From: G963667675 sp965249215
GTDB lineage: Bacteria; Chloroflexota; Dehalococcoidia; Lucifugimonadales; UBA3495
Assembly (NCBI GenBank): GCA_965249215.1
Contig: CBDFLN010000001.1
Span: forward strand, 868,001-932,000
DNA length: 64,000 bases
Direction of reading: 5' to 3'
Shown piece after piece: positions 8,740 to 18,458 of the stretch. Each line of letters opens with the position of its first letter. Position 1 is the first letter of the stretch. The position numbers were made by a program, and so were the translations under genes. Under the pieces are notes generated by a model that made no database searches, was not told the DNA's origin, and was given only the letters and a program-made list of their open reading frames with translations.

Positions 8740-9805
8740 ATCCCTCGGATAGGACCGGTTAACGCGATAAAATCAATCTGCCGTGGGGTAGCGTATAAAT
8801 GGGCAACCTTTTACAGGATAAAATAGCCATCGTGACCGGGTCCGGCCGCGGCATCGGCCGGGGCATAGCCATCCTAATGGCCCAGGAGGGGGCCAAGGTG
8901 GTGGTTGTGGACCCCGGGGTGAACGTGGACGGCTCCGGCACGGACCATTCCATCGCCCAGCAGGTGGTGTCCGAAATCGAGCAGGCGGGCGGGACGGCCG
9001 TCGCTTGCACCGAGTCGGTAGTGTCCATGGAGGGCGGCGAGAAGATCATCCAGACGGCAATAGATAACTATGGCAAGCTGGACATAGTAGTTACCGTTGC
9101 GGGCATCCTGCGGGATCGAATGATCTTCAACATGACCGAACAGGAGTGGGACGACGTCATCGCGGTGCACTTGAAGGGCACGTTCAGCGTAGTTAAGCAC
9201 GCCTGCATACTCTTCCGGCAGCAGCGCTCCGGGAGGATCATCACTTTTAGCTCCACGTCGGGCCTGTACGGCAACTCGGGGCAGGCCAACTACGGCGCGG
9301 CGAAAGACGGCATCGCCGGGCTTACACGGGTAGTCGCCCGAGACATGGGCCGCTACGGAGTCACGGCCAACGCCATCTCACCCACCGCGGCCACCCGCAT
9401 GACGGGGAGTATTCCCGAGGACACGGCCAACCTGCGAGCCGCCCAGGGCATTACCCGCGCCTCACCCACGATGAGGGGCGAGGCCGACGACGTGGCCCCC
9501 ATGGTGACGTGGCTGGCCTCGGACGCGGCGGCCCACGTCAACGGCCACGTCTTCCACGTCACAGAAGGCCTGGTGACGCTGCTCAACGAACCGGAACCGG
9601 TCAAGACCATCAACAAGACGGGCAAATGGACGGTGGAGGAACTGGCCAGGGTGGTGCCCGTCACATTGGGGTTCGAGCTGCACAACCCGGCCCCCGACCA
9701 GACAACCAGTTCTTGAGAGAATTACAGCCATGATCCACAACTTTTCCGCATCCTACGCCGGTTACATCGTCGAGGATAACGTTGGGTTCCAGGGAACGCC
9801 GGCCA
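8673..9805 (+). repeat. Tandem duplication, unit 2
   Basis: Second copy of 7455-8587 at an offset of 1218 bp. Just upstream, 8583-8676 matches 6941-7034 at an offset of 1642 bp. The two offsets imply an original tandem duplication of about 1.64 kb followed by a 424-bp deletion that removed most of the second protease gene. Confidence 0.88.
8799..9716 (+). CDS. SDR-family oxidoreductase, paralogue 3
   Basis: A 305-aa short-chain dehydrogenase, near twin of the gene at 7581, with intact TGSGRGIG, PGVNVDGSG and NYGAAKDG motifs. It is followed after 13 bp by a complete LLM oxidoreductase, so this copy sits in the probable ancestral order: protease, SDR, LLM. A TGGGGTAGC stretch before the ATG serves as a weak ribosome binding site, identical to that of paralogue 2. 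Recent duplication is indicated by spacer identity. Confidence 0.88.
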   Translation: MGNLLQDKIAIVTGSGRGIGRGIAILMAQEGAKVVVVDPGVNVDGSGTDHSIAQQVVSEIEQAGGTAVACTESVVSMEGGEKIIQTAIDNYGKLDIVVTVAGILRDRMIFNMTEQEWDDVIAVHLKGTFSVVKHACILFRQQRSGRIITFSSTSGLYGNSGQANYGAAKDGIAGLTRVVARDMGRYGVTANAISPTAATRMTGSIPEDTANLRAAQGITRASPTMRGEADDVAPMVTWLASDAAAHVNGHVFHVTEGLVTLLNEPEPVKTINKTGKWTVEELARVVPVTLGFELHNPAPDQTTSS

Positions 9806-10884
9806 ACGACCGTTGGTACCCCAACGAGGCGCTGGTGCAGACATTCGACTGGGCCCTGGACATTGCCCAACACATGGACCGGCTGGGATACGACGAGTTC
9901 TGGATGGCCGAGCACCACTTCCAGTACGAAGGTTATGAAGGCATACCCAACTTGCTCATGCTGGGCCTGTACCTGGCGACCCAGACCCAAAACCTGCGGT
10001 TCGGCTGCGGCTTCAACATAGTCCCCATGTGGCATCCCCTGCGCTTGGCCGAGGACTTCGCCGTGGCGGATATTCTGACCAAAGGCAGGGTGATATTCGG
10101 GGTCGGCCGCGGCTACCACACCCGAGAGGTGGAGACCTTCGGTTCGCCGATGCTGGACGGGGACGCCAACCGCAGCCTGTTCGAGGAACAGGTGGAACTT
10201 ATCTTGAAGGCGTTTCGGGAGGAATCGTTTTCCCACCAGGGCGAGCACTATCAGGTGCCACCCCCAGTACCGTACCGGGGCTATACCCTGGAGAAGCTCA
10301 GCCTGGTGCCCCGGCCCATCAGCCAGCCCGTAGAAGTCTGGCAGCCCCTGGTCAGCCCCAATCCCAGGGGCGTCAACTTTATGGCCAGGAACGGAATCAA
10401 ACCCTTGATTGCCACCGTGCCTGACAAAGTGCTCAGAGAGCGCCTGGAGATGTTCCAGCAGGCAGCGGCGGCCCACGGCCGGGAGCTGGAACTTGGCCAA
10501 GACGTAGCAATAGGCTACCGCTTCTTCATCGCAGAAACCCAGGAAAAAGCAATTGAGCAAGCCCGGCCCTACTTCGAGGAGGGCATGAAGTTCGGAGCCC
10601 CCCTGGGCATAATGAATATGCCGCCCGAGCAGATTGAGGCTATAGTGAACCGCGGCAGGACCCGCGGGGTCGTCTTGCCAACATTGGAAGACGCTGTTGC
10701 GGGCCACGCCTGGCTGTGCGGCCCACCTGAACTAATCGTGGAACACCTCAAAGAGGTGGAACGGGACTACCCAGGCGTGGAACGGGTGAACCTTGGCTCG
10801 GCGATGGGCATGCCCCGCGAGGTGCTCAAAGAGCAATTGACTATGTTCGCCGAAGAGGTAATCCCCGCCTTTTCGGGGAGCTAG
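9730..10884 (+). CDS. LLM class flavin/F420-dependent oxidoreductase
   Basis: A 384-aa luciferase-like monooxygenase fold. Typical segments are FWMAEHHFQYEGYEGIPN, GCGFNIVPMWHPLRLAEDFA and GRVIFGVGRGYHTREVETFG, which line the flavin or F420 pocket of the TIM barrel. It is probably cytosolic and acts on an unknown substrate with FMN or reduced F420. A related enzyme lies at 19764, and an NADPH:F420 oxidoreductase gene at 22811 makes F420 a reasonable cofactor guess. It is transcribed with SDR paralogue 3 13 bp upstream. Confidence 0.88.
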   Translation: MIHNFSASYAGYIVEDNVGFQGTPANDRWYPNEALVQTFDWALDIAQHMDRLGYDEFWMAEHHFQYEGYEGIPNLLMLGLYLATQTQNLRFGCGFNIVPMWHPLRLAEDFAVADILTKGRVIFGVGRGYHTREVETFGSPMLDGDANRSLFEEQVELILKAFREESFSHQGEHYQVPPPVPYRGYTLEKLSLVPRPISQPVEVWQPLVSPNPRGVNFMARNGIKPLIATVPDKVLRERLEMFQQAAAAHGRELELGQDVAIGYRFFIAETQEKAIEQARPYFEEGMKFGAPLGIMNMPPEQIEAIVNRGRTRGVVLPTLEDAVAGHAWLCGPPELIVEHLKEVERDYPGVERVNLGSAMGMPREVLKEQLTMFAEEVIPAFSGS

Positions 10885-10942
10885 GCTCCTCGTAACCCTC
10901 GGCACCCGCCCGTCGCCCTGCGGGCCAGAGAAATAGCGAGGC

Positions 10943-11161
10943 TCAGTCCAGCAGCGGAATCGACCCCCACTTGATGGACTCAGGTTCCTGGGAAACGGCC
11001 TGCTCTTTGGCCAGGCCCCGGATTTGCAGCAAGGTCGCGTTTACCTCGGAAGTGAGGAATACCCAGTCGGGTCCCTCGGGTATCCAGTAGGGCGAGTTTA
11101 TCCGCACCACCAGGCTGTCTTTGGGGTTCAAGTAGATTCCGAACTTGGAAGCCTGCTGCAT
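10943..11161 (-). CDS. Small conserved-looking hypothetical protein
   Basis: 72 aa, preceded by a strong AAAAGGAG ribosome binding site 6 bases before the ATG, which supports a real gene. The sequence contains SPYWIPEGPDWVFLTSEVNAT and no signal peptide, metal motif or membrane segment. I do not recognise the family. It stands alone between convergent neighbours. Confidence 0.6.
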   Translation of the reverse strand: MQQASKFGIYLNPKDSLVVRINSPYWIPEGPDWVFLTSEVNATLLQIRGLAKEQAVSQEPESIKWGSIPLLD

Positions 11162-11266
11162 TGGTTGCTCCTTTTGCCTAGTTACGTGGCCCGGCCGCCA
11201 GCGGGGATTGTGTCATATCACCGCTTGAAGGCCCCGAACACCCTTGGAATTGCCGGACGGGGCTTC

Positions 11267-11974
11267 TTAGTCGGGCGCCGGGACCTTTGTCGTTTGCTCA
11301 GCCGCCTCGCTTGTCCCGGATGCTCCGGCGGGCAGGGCGACTGCATTAGCGTAAACTCCCCGGTATTCTTCGGGCAACAGGGCGGCGATGCGGGCCATAA
11401 TCATGTCCAGGATGCTGTGCATCACTTCCTTGCTGGGCCGGCCTTCCAACACCGGCGGGGTAAACGGCTGGCCGATGTTGGCGGTCAGGCGGCACAGGGG
11501 CGCGGGCATACGCCACGCCCGAAGCTTCTCCGTGCCGGTCACTCCTACCGGCAATATGGGCGCCTGGGACTTCATGGCAACGTACACGACCCCCAGCATC
11601 CCTTCTTGCATGGTATGGTCCGGGCTGCGATGCCCCTCCGGAAAGACCATCACGGCACGGTCGCGGTCCAGCAGACCCAACATTGTCCGCACCGCGTCGA
11701 TGGGCCTATTGGAACGGTCAAATGGCGATACGTGAATCCTGCCCATGGCGTACCTGGTCAGCGGGCCGGAAAACCACGGCCGTTTAGCCATGAAGTGCAG
11801 CGGACGGGGAAGACTGGCTACCAGCAAGGGCGGGTCGGTGAAAGAAAGGTGGTTGGATACCACTATGAGAGGGCCGTACGGTGGGACAGATTCTTGCCCA
11901 GTCACCTCCAACCGGCCGAAAGTGCGGAAGCAGAGCCGGGCAGCCTGCCGTCCCAACCGATATAGCAGGGTCAT
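11267..11974 (-). CDS. plsC: 1-acyl-sn-glycerol-3-phosphate acyltransferase (PlsC family)
   Basis: Transfers an acyl chain to lysophosphatidate in membrane phospholipid synthesis. The 235-aa protein has the family blocks in order: NHLSFTD (the H-x4-D catalytic motif), PFDRSN, FPEGHRS for phosphate binding, and LPVGVTG. Its start overlaps the cytidylate kinase stop by 4 bases (ATGA), so the two genes are translationally coupled. A hydrophobic stretch around the HX4D motif fits a monotopic membrane protein. The C-terminal 20 residues are unremarkable. Confidence 0.9.
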   Translation of the reverse strand: MTLLYRLGRQAARLCFRTFGRLEVTGQESVPPYGPLIVVSNHLSFTDPPLLVASLPRPLHFMAKRPWFSGPLTRYAMGRIHVSPFDRSNRPIDAVRTMLGLLDRDRAVMVFPEGHRSPDHTMQEGMLGVVYVAMKSQAPILPVGVTGTEKLRAWRMPAPLCRLTANIGQPFTPPVLEGRPSKEVMHSILDMIMARIAALLPEEYRGVYANAVALPAGASGTSEAAEQTTKVPAPD

Positions 11975-12669
11975 TGCTGACTTCCCCCGGATATGCCCTG
12001 GATGCGTTGCATAATCCTGTCGACCACCTGCTCGATGCCCAGGTCGCCCGTATCCAGGACGAAGGCGTCCTTTGCCGGCTTGAGAGGTGAGTCGTCGCGG
12101 CCCGTGTCGATTTCGTCGCGGGCCTTGGTTTCCCGCAACACCTGCTCAAATGCTACGGTCTCACCCCGCTCCCGCATCTCCGCCCACCGCCTTTGGGCCC
12201 GGCCCTCCGCAGACGCCAGCAGGTAGACCTTCAAATCGGCCTCGGGCAAGACCACCGTGCCGATGTCCCGGCCGATCACTACGATATCCCCTTCGCTTGC
12301 CAGCCGGCGCTGTTGTCTGACCAGAGCGCGGCGCACCGCTGAGACCTTGGCCACCAGCGACACCTGTCCGTTTACCTCCGGGGCCCGTAACTGCTGCCCC
12401 AGTCGATGGCTTCCCACCAGCACCTGTTCGCCGTCCTGGCCGTCCAGCCGTACGGGGTGGTCTTCAGCCAGCTTTCCCAGGGCCTCTTCGTCGCTGATGG
12501 GAACGTTCTCGTACAGAGCCAGCCAGGTAATGGCCCGGTACATGGCGCCGGTGTCCAAATGCTTGAACCCAAGCCTCCGGGCCAACCTGCGGCCGACCAC
12601 GGTTTTTCCCGCGGCCACCGGCCCGTCGATGGCGATCACCTGGACTGCGTCTCCCATTTCGCCTGTCAT
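11971..12669 (-). CDS. cmk: Cytidylate kinase
   Basis: Phosphorylates CMP and dCMP to the diphosphates. The P-loop GPVAAGKT, HLDTGAMYRA and VVIGRDIGTVVLPEADLKVYL are canonical, and the length (232 aa) is normal. A longer frame begins at 12705, but an extended -10 promoter lies between that codon and 12669, so transcription would start too late to include it. I therefore start at the ATG at 12669; an ATG 12 bases further in is also possible. Coupled to plsC by a 4-base overlap. Confidence 0.92.
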   Translation of the reverse strand: MTGEMGDAVQVIAIDGPVAAGKTVVGRRLARRLGFKHLDTGAMYRAITWLALYENVPISDEEALGKLAEDHPVRLDGQDGEQVLVGSHRLGQQLRAPEVNGQVSLVAKVSAVRRALVRQQRRLASEGDIVVIGRDIGTVVLPEADLKVYLLASAEGRAQRRWAEMRERGETVAFEQVLRETKARDEIDTGRDDSPLKPAKDAFVLDTGDLGIEQVVDRIMQRIQGISGGSQQ

Positions 12670-12687
12670 GCCAAGCCTCGTCCGCGC

Positions 12688-12696
12688 ATTATAGCA
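12688..12696 (-). promoter_or_regulatory. Extended -10 promoter of cmk-plsC
   Basis: Read on the minus strand, TGCTATAAT is a perfect -10 box with the TGn extension, 18 bases before the cmk start. No clear -35 element is needed or seen. The position decides the cmk start codon. Confidence 0.65.
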
Positions 12697-12851
12697 CCGG
12701 CCCATGCCACGAATAGGGTTGCTCCAAGCTAAGCGCCGGTGTTGATCAAATCGCGCTGCCGAGGCCCCCGGAGACTGTACGCGCCGGCCCGTATGATACT
12801 GTTAACAGCGCGACGAGGGCCGCTTGATGTTTCGCAGCCGGCAATGTAACC

Positions 12852-13232
12852 TTGCGCAGTCTACCTACCGTGAAGACATCGTCTCCCAACGCTCCATCCG
12901 ACATCTGGGGGTTGCCATTCGTGAGCCAGATACCGTCCGGCCTGACGATTCACGATCTCGACGAGAGGGAATTGCTTATCTACCGTGACCGCATGGAGCA
13001 TCAGAGAAAATCTCCGCTCATTACTTGGCTCCTGTGGCTGTTCGTAGGTGTCTTTGGTGGACATCGCTACTATCTGGGGAACGTCGGGCAGGGCATAGCG
13101 ATGACGCTCACCCTCGGCGGGCTGGGGATTTGGAAGCTAATCGATGCGTTCTTTATTCCGGGGGCTTTGCGAAAGAACGAGGCCGAGGCGGAGTCCCTGG
13201 TGCTTCAAGAACTAGCGATGATGCGCCGGTAG
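12852..13232 (+). CDS. TM2 domain membrane protein
   Basis: 126 aa with a TM2 domain from about residue 52: KSPLITWLLWLFVGVFGGHR, then YYLGN, a glycine-rich second helix and IWKLIDAFFIPG. Two transmembrane helices are joined by the conserved GGHRYYLG turn. The soluble N-terminal region carries an acidic stretch, DLDERELLIYRDRM. The start is uncertain: a TTG at 12852 and a GTG at 12870 are both in frame, and neither has a strong ribosome binding site. TM2 proteins have no settled biochemical function. Confidence 0.75.
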   Translation: MRSLPTVKTSSPNAPSDIWGLPFVSQIPSGLTIHDLDERELLIYRDRMEHQRKSPLITWLLWLFVGVFGGHRYYLGNVGQGIAMTLTLGGLGIWKLIDAFFIPGALRKNEAEAESLVLQELAMMRR

Positions 13233-13445
13233 AGCGACTAACTAACTGCCATTGCGAGCCGCTTGGAGCGGTGGTGGGTTTCTGAGGAGGAAGAACGGCT
13301 CTGAGAATCACCACACGGGCGGGTACTTCGCCCCCCGTCATAATGCGTCACGGCAACGCCTGGGGAAGCACTCCTGAGGCAACGCAGCCCTATCACGCCT
13401 GCCAGTAATCAGGGCGGGAATCAACCCTATCAGGGAGACATCACC

Positions 13446-13724
13446 ATGACCGACATAACGATTGAGAATCCGTGGGGGCTGGAAGACGCCCTAGTGCCTT
13501 GGGACGTTGATGAGGGAGACTCTGTGACCGTCGAGGTGGGGGATGGGGACCCGGAGTTCATCTACGACCTGGTTGCGACTCATGGGCTGCTCGTCAACGA
13601 CGACGAGTTTATGTTCCAATTGCTGGCCCTAGAACCGCCGAGGAGCATCCCCCACGCCATCCACCTGTACCTGGACGCCTACCGGATGACCATCGCCAAC
13701 ACCATGTTGGCGCCGTTCAACTGA
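13446..13724 (+). CDS. Hypothetical acidic protein
   Basis: 92 aa, preceded by an AGGGAGA site 7 bases before the ATG. The protein is strongly acidic in its first half (VDEGDSVTVEVGDGDPEF), followed by hydrophobic segments around HAIHLYLDAYRMTIAN. There is no signal peptide or recognisable domain. It ends 59 bp before the scrambled IS element. Part of its downstream flank reappears inside that element. Confidence 0.55.
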   Translation: MTDITIENPWGLEDALVPWDVDEGDSVTVEVGDGDPEFIYDLVATHGLLVNDDEFMFQLLALEPPRSIPHAIHLYLDAYRMTIANTMLAPFN

Positions 13725-14055
13725 CCCTCCATAACTGGACGGTTAGAGAAGGCTAGACCATCCCCAGTGGCCCCGCAGGTAAGCCCGAATCCACCGAAGG
13801 ACACCGATGGACGGCGTGAGGAAAGCGGAAGGGGGATGAGGGAGCTACAGGGGAAATAGCCTGGGTTCCATTTGGGGTAGGGAGGTCGGCGGACGGTCTT
13901 CATCGCCGCACAGGGGCCCCTATGGGCGTCTGCAGGAGCTGCGATGCGCGGGATGGCGAGAGAATACGCAGCAGGGAACTCTCTCGGACCGGGCTGGCGC
14001 GAGTCTGCGGGGATCTTCGGTTGTCCGGTGGGTGGGTCGGTCGCCGACGGTGCCG

Positions 14056-15228
14056 TCAGGCCGGGAGTGGAATGGCTCGCAGCCGGGCCAAGGCGCGGCT
14101 GAACTTCTCAGCCCAAGGCCAGCGATCCGGAAGATGCAGGGTCAACCGGCGTGCCGAGCGGGTGAGCCGTCCGGCCAGGGAGAAGAACCGCCGCCGGAGG
14201 GTCTTGGTGGTGGCTATCCGCTCTCCCAGACCGATCCGCGCGGTCCAGCGGGCCAGGTTGTGGGCCATCGTCTGGACGGCCAGCCAGGCGCCGTTGGCGG
14301 CGAAGCGGCCCGAGGGGAGATGGTTCAGCCCGACGCCGTACTTGAGGTCGCGTATGGCATTCTCGATCTCGGCGTGGCGGCGATGGTCAGCCTCCAGTTC
14401 GAGCAACTCCCCGTCCCGGTCGGTGATGAACCCGTGATAGCTGTATTTGGCGAAGAGGGCCAACTGGGAACCGGGCGTGGGCTTCACACGCCGGACGATG
14501 AGCCGCACCGGCGCGGCGTCAGGTTCACTCTGGAAGGGAGTGCAGGTGGTCTCGGCCACATCGGCGGCGCCGTCCATCCAGTAGGGAATGGGAGTCCAGG
14601 CATCCTCGGGTATCGTCTCGATGAGATTGCGCAGGCTCTTGTGCTGGCGGATGGTGATGGAGAAGCGGACATCCATCTTGCGGCAGACGGATACCACGCC
14701 ATGAGTGTAGAACCCGCTGTCGGCCCGTAGCGTGAGTCGTCCGTTGGCCCCGGCGTAGCGTACCCGCCCCACCGTCTCCCGCAGAAAGTGGGCGGCGCCC
14801 CGGGCGGTGTTGGCGCGGCCCTCGCGCAGCCGGGACATCAGCACGTCGCCGGTGCCGGCGGCGACGGCCAAGCCCCGCTTGCCGGTATAGCCGTGGTGGC
14901 GTGCGCCCTCCTTGGCCAGTCCGTAGGTCTCGCAGATGGTGGGTCAGGTCAATGGTCAGGGGCCCGTCGCCGGGTCCCGCCCCGGCCTGCCAAGCCCGGG
15001 CCAGCAACTCGCGGAGTCGAGACGGACGTGGCCCCACCGGAAGCTGCGCGCCGGAGGGATGGCGCCTTGACCGTGCCGCCCAGGGTGCAGGCCGTCCCCC
15101 CGGTGGCTATCCGCTCTCGCCCCCAGCCAGCGCAGACGCCACCCAGACCATCCGCGCGGTCCAGCATTGGGCCAGGTTGTGGGCCGGTTTTTTGCTACAA
15201 AACCATTATCCCAGAAGCACAGGAGCAC
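14056..15228 (-). pseudogene. Transposase remnant, C-terminal two thirds intact
   Basis: Residues from about 171 to 441 of the transposase are encoded without change (14056-14868). Upstream, towards the N-terminus, the reading frame is broken by a 12-base deletion at about 14870 and several further small gaps. The catalytic D221 and E340 are present but the first aspartate region is disrupted. The product cannot be an intact transposase. Confidence 0.85.
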
Positions 15229-15780
15229 CTTCTGGACGGCCAGCCAGGCGGGGTTAGAGAAGGCTAGACCATTGGCCCCGCAGCGGCGAATCGGCCACCG
15301 ATGGACGGCGTGAGGAAAGCGGAAGGGGGATGAGGGAGCTACAGGGGAAATAGCCTGGGTTCCATTTGGGGTAGGGATGGTTCATCGCCGCACAGCCCGA
15401 TGGGCGTCGCCGCGCTTACGCAGCAGGAACTCTCTCGGACCGGGCTGGCGCGTCTATCGGTCGGCGGTGCCGTCAGGCCGGGAGTGGAATGGCTCGCAGC
15501 CGGGCCAAGGCGCGGCTGAACTTCTCAGCCCAAGGCCAGCGATCCGGAAGATGCAGGGTCAACCGGCGTGCCGAGCGGGTGAGCCGTCCGGCCAGGGAGA
15601 AGAACCGCCGCCGGTCTTGGTGGTGGCTATCCGCTCTCCCAGACCGATCCGCGCGGTCCAGCGGGCCAGGTTGTGGGCCATCGTCTGGACGGCCAGCCAG
15701 GCGCCGTTGGCGGCGAAGCGGCCCGTTCAGCCCGACGCCGTACTTGAGGTCGCGTATGGCAATCTCCGTGGCGGCGATGG

Positions 15781-16770
15781 TCAGCCTCCAGTTCGAGCAA
15801 CTCCCCGTCCCGGTCGGTGATGGCGTGATAGCTGTATTTGGCGAAGGGCCAACTGGGAACCGGGCGTGGGCTTCACACGCCGGACGATGAGCCGCACCGG
15901 CGCGGCGTCAGGTTCACTCTGGAAGGGAGTGCAGGTGGTCTCGGCCACATCGGCGGCGCCGTCCATCCAGTAGGGAATGGGAGTCCAGGCATCCTCGGGT
16001 ATCGTCTCGATGAGATTGCGCAGGCTCTTGTGCTGGCGGATGGTGATGGAGAAGCGGACATCCATCTTGCGGCAGACGGATACCACGCCATGAGTGTAGA
16101 ACCCGCTGTCGGCCCGTAGCGTGAGTCGTCCGTTGGCCCCGGCGTAGCGTACCCGCCCCACCGTCTCCCGCAGAAAGTGGGCGGCGCCCCGGGCGGTGTT
16201 GGCGCGGCCCTCGCGCAGCCGGGACATCAGCACGTCGCCGGTGCCGGCGGCGACGGCCAACAGCGGGTGATAGCCCCGCTTGCCGGTATAGCCGTGGTGG
16301 CGTGCGCCCTCCTTGGCCAGTCCGTAGGTCTCGCAGATGGTGGAGTCCAGGTCAATGGTCAGGGGCCCGTCGCCGGGTCCCGCCCCGGCCTGCCAAGCCC
16401 GGGCCAGCAACTCGCGGCTCACCCGGTCGAGTTGACGGACGTGGCCCCACCGGAAGCTGCGCAGGAAGGTGCCCAGGGTGGATGGCGCCTTGACCGTGCC
16501 GCCCAGGGTGCAGGCCGTCCCCCCGGTGCGCAACACATCGGCGTCGTCAATGCAGTCGCCCCCAGCCAGCGCAGACGCCACCAGCGTCATCATCTTGTCG
16601 CTCGTGTTCGCCCGCCCCGGGGCATCGCCCAGGTCGAGGCGCTGCCGGACGAGTTCGGGCAGGCCGAGGTGCCGCGCCAGGGTGGCCGGAAGGAGCAGCC
16701 CGGCATTGGCCACCAAGCGGCGGTCGTCGAAGGTGATTTGGATCCGGTCGGGGTGGTTGCGTGGCAGCAT
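15781..16770 (-). pseudogene. Transposase remnant, frameshifted after residue 309
   Basis: The first 309 residues are identical to the intact transposase, including the DDRRLVANAG start, D142 and D221. A 2-base deletion (GCGAAGAGGGCC reduced to GCGAAGGGCC near 15845) then shifts the frame into a short unrelated tail. The glutamate of the DDE triad and the basic C-terminus are lost. Could still bind inverted repeats and act as a repressor, but that is speculation. Confidence 0.88.
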
Positions 16771-16817
16771 CTATTGGGTGCTCCTTTTCCGGGGTCGGTT
16801 TTTTGCTACAAAACCAT

Positions 16818-16875
16818 TATCCCAGAAGCACAGGAGCACCTTCTTGTATCCCAGAAGCACAGGAGCACCTTCTTG
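16818..16875. repeat. 29-bp direct tandem duplication in IS leader
   Basis: A 29-base unit starting TATCCCAGAAGCAC occurs twice in immediate succession at 16818-16846 and 16847-16875. The intact IS copies have it once. It duplicates one arm of the leader inverted repeat. Confidence 0.9.
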
Positions 16876-17046
16876 CCGCTTCAGGACGCTAACCCGACGC
16901 CCTCCTTCGGTGGATTCGGGGTAAGCCGCCGAGACAGGCTGAGGTGCGCCCCGGGCATCGCCTGAAGTCGCAGAGTGGGTTCCCCGGGTCTCCGGTGACG
17001 CTCCCCCCCGACCCGCTGAGGCGCAGGCCCAACCGATTCCATCTCA

Positions 17047-17739
17047 TCAGTCCTCAACCGGCATCTCAGGCTTACCTGCATCGGCGAGCTTCTCATTCAG
17101 GGCCACCGTGCGCCTCTCGATGCCGGCTGGCCTCACAAAGTAGAAGTCAAACAGAATCTCTAAGGTGTCCAGGCACCACTCGGCCTCCCCTGGCTCTACG
17201 GCTACTATCTCGCCGGTATTCACGCTCTTGTTCGCGTGCGCCGAGAAGTTTCCGATGTTGCGAATTGCATCGAGGTAAGCCGAGACATCGGACGGGATGG
17301 CCGGGTTGTTAACGACTTCCCGAATAGCCTTGGCTAAGTCATTCGGGTGCTCCACCACGGCCTTCTCCCTCAGGATGTGTTACAAGCATCTCCGGCTTAA
17401 GGCAGCGCTAGCCTTGGGGCTGTCGCCAATCACAAGGCAGGCCTCCAGATAGTCTTGGGCAACCTCGTCTGGTACATTGGCGGGCACAGGTGGACGGTTC
17501 GTTCCCTTGGGATAAACCATCATCTTACACTGCTCTCCGGCTGGAACCCACGTTTCAGGTCTCCGTTGCTTTCTATTCTCGGACTTAGTCAACCACACAA
17601 TGGTCTTACCACAATCCTGGCAGCGCTCATACTCGATCCACCAATATCCGTCCGACCCATAATCTATCTCCGTGGGCGGGTATGCTTGCAGATGGAAAGC
17701 CACAAGACAGTGGGGACATTTCATGCTTGTTGTGTCCAT
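17047..17739 (-). pseudogene. DUF4145 protein interrupted by an in-frame TAA
   Basis: Two open segments in the same frame join into one DUF4145 protein of about 230 codons. The N-terminal part (17380-17739) has zinc-ribbon-like pairs CPHC and CQDC and the DUF4145 lead-in ALSRRCL. Then a TAA at 17380-17382 stands where the family has a Lys or Gln codon. Translation would resume HILREKAVVEHPNDLA and continue to AIRNIGNFSAHANKS and GEAEWCLDTLEILFDFYFV. No base is gained or lost. It is a point nonsense mutation, read-through, or a sequencing error. DUF4145 proteins often accompany restriction or defence genes. Confidence 0.8.
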
Positions 17740-17793
17740 GGATGTTGTTCATCGTCGGACGGCGTTCTGCGTCTTGGACGATTCGGAGACCGT

Positions 17794-18252
<459 letters not shown>

Positions 18253-18420
18253 GTTTCTTGACCTCCAAGCTTGAATCGGGCCGCATTGTACCATCTAGTC
18301 TGCCATTGCATTCCCACGCTAACCGATAGCCAGCCACCGGCTATGGAGTGGGTCTCCTGCGTTACGGGAGAGATGGGGAAGGGCCGCCGCGGCACTGGGC
18401 CTTTAAGGCCTGTCCAGCCG

Positions 18421-18458
18421 CTGACCGCTCTCCGGACGATACTGTATAGTATCGTCCG
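18421..18458 (+). promoter_or_regulatory. Promoter overlapped by 11-bp dyad; probable leaderless start
   Basis: CTGACC (18421-18426), 18 bp, and TATAGT (18445-18450) form a reasonable promoter. The -10 box lies in a perfect inverted repeat, CGGACGATACT (18433-18443) with AGTATCGTCCG (18448-18458). The dyad ends one base before the ATG at 18459, leaving no room for a ribosome binding site. A transcript starting 7-9 bases after the -10 box would begin at or next to that ATG. The dyad looks like an operator. Confidence 0.6.

Larger units (their letters stand above)
13784..16920 (-). mobile_element. Scrambled tandem derivative of the IS1380-type element
   Basis: A 3137-bp block bounded by intact outer terminal repeats and a single target duplication, GTAAG, at 13779-13783 and 16921-16925. 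Bases 13784-14870 match the left part of copy 1, and about 15850-16845 match its right part. In between, two head-to-tail copies are joined by about 1 kb full of 2-40 base deletions and interleaved fragments. These include a reworked copy of the 5' chromosomal flank (GGTTAGAGAAGGCTAGACCA at 13741, recurring at 15252). No internal terminal repeat survives. Real rearrangement and assembly error are both possible. Confidence 0.85.

Noticed and set aside
9661..10707. Minus-strand frame (348 codons) over the LLM gene
   Set aside because: Shadow of 9730-10884; no start signal or recognisable domain.
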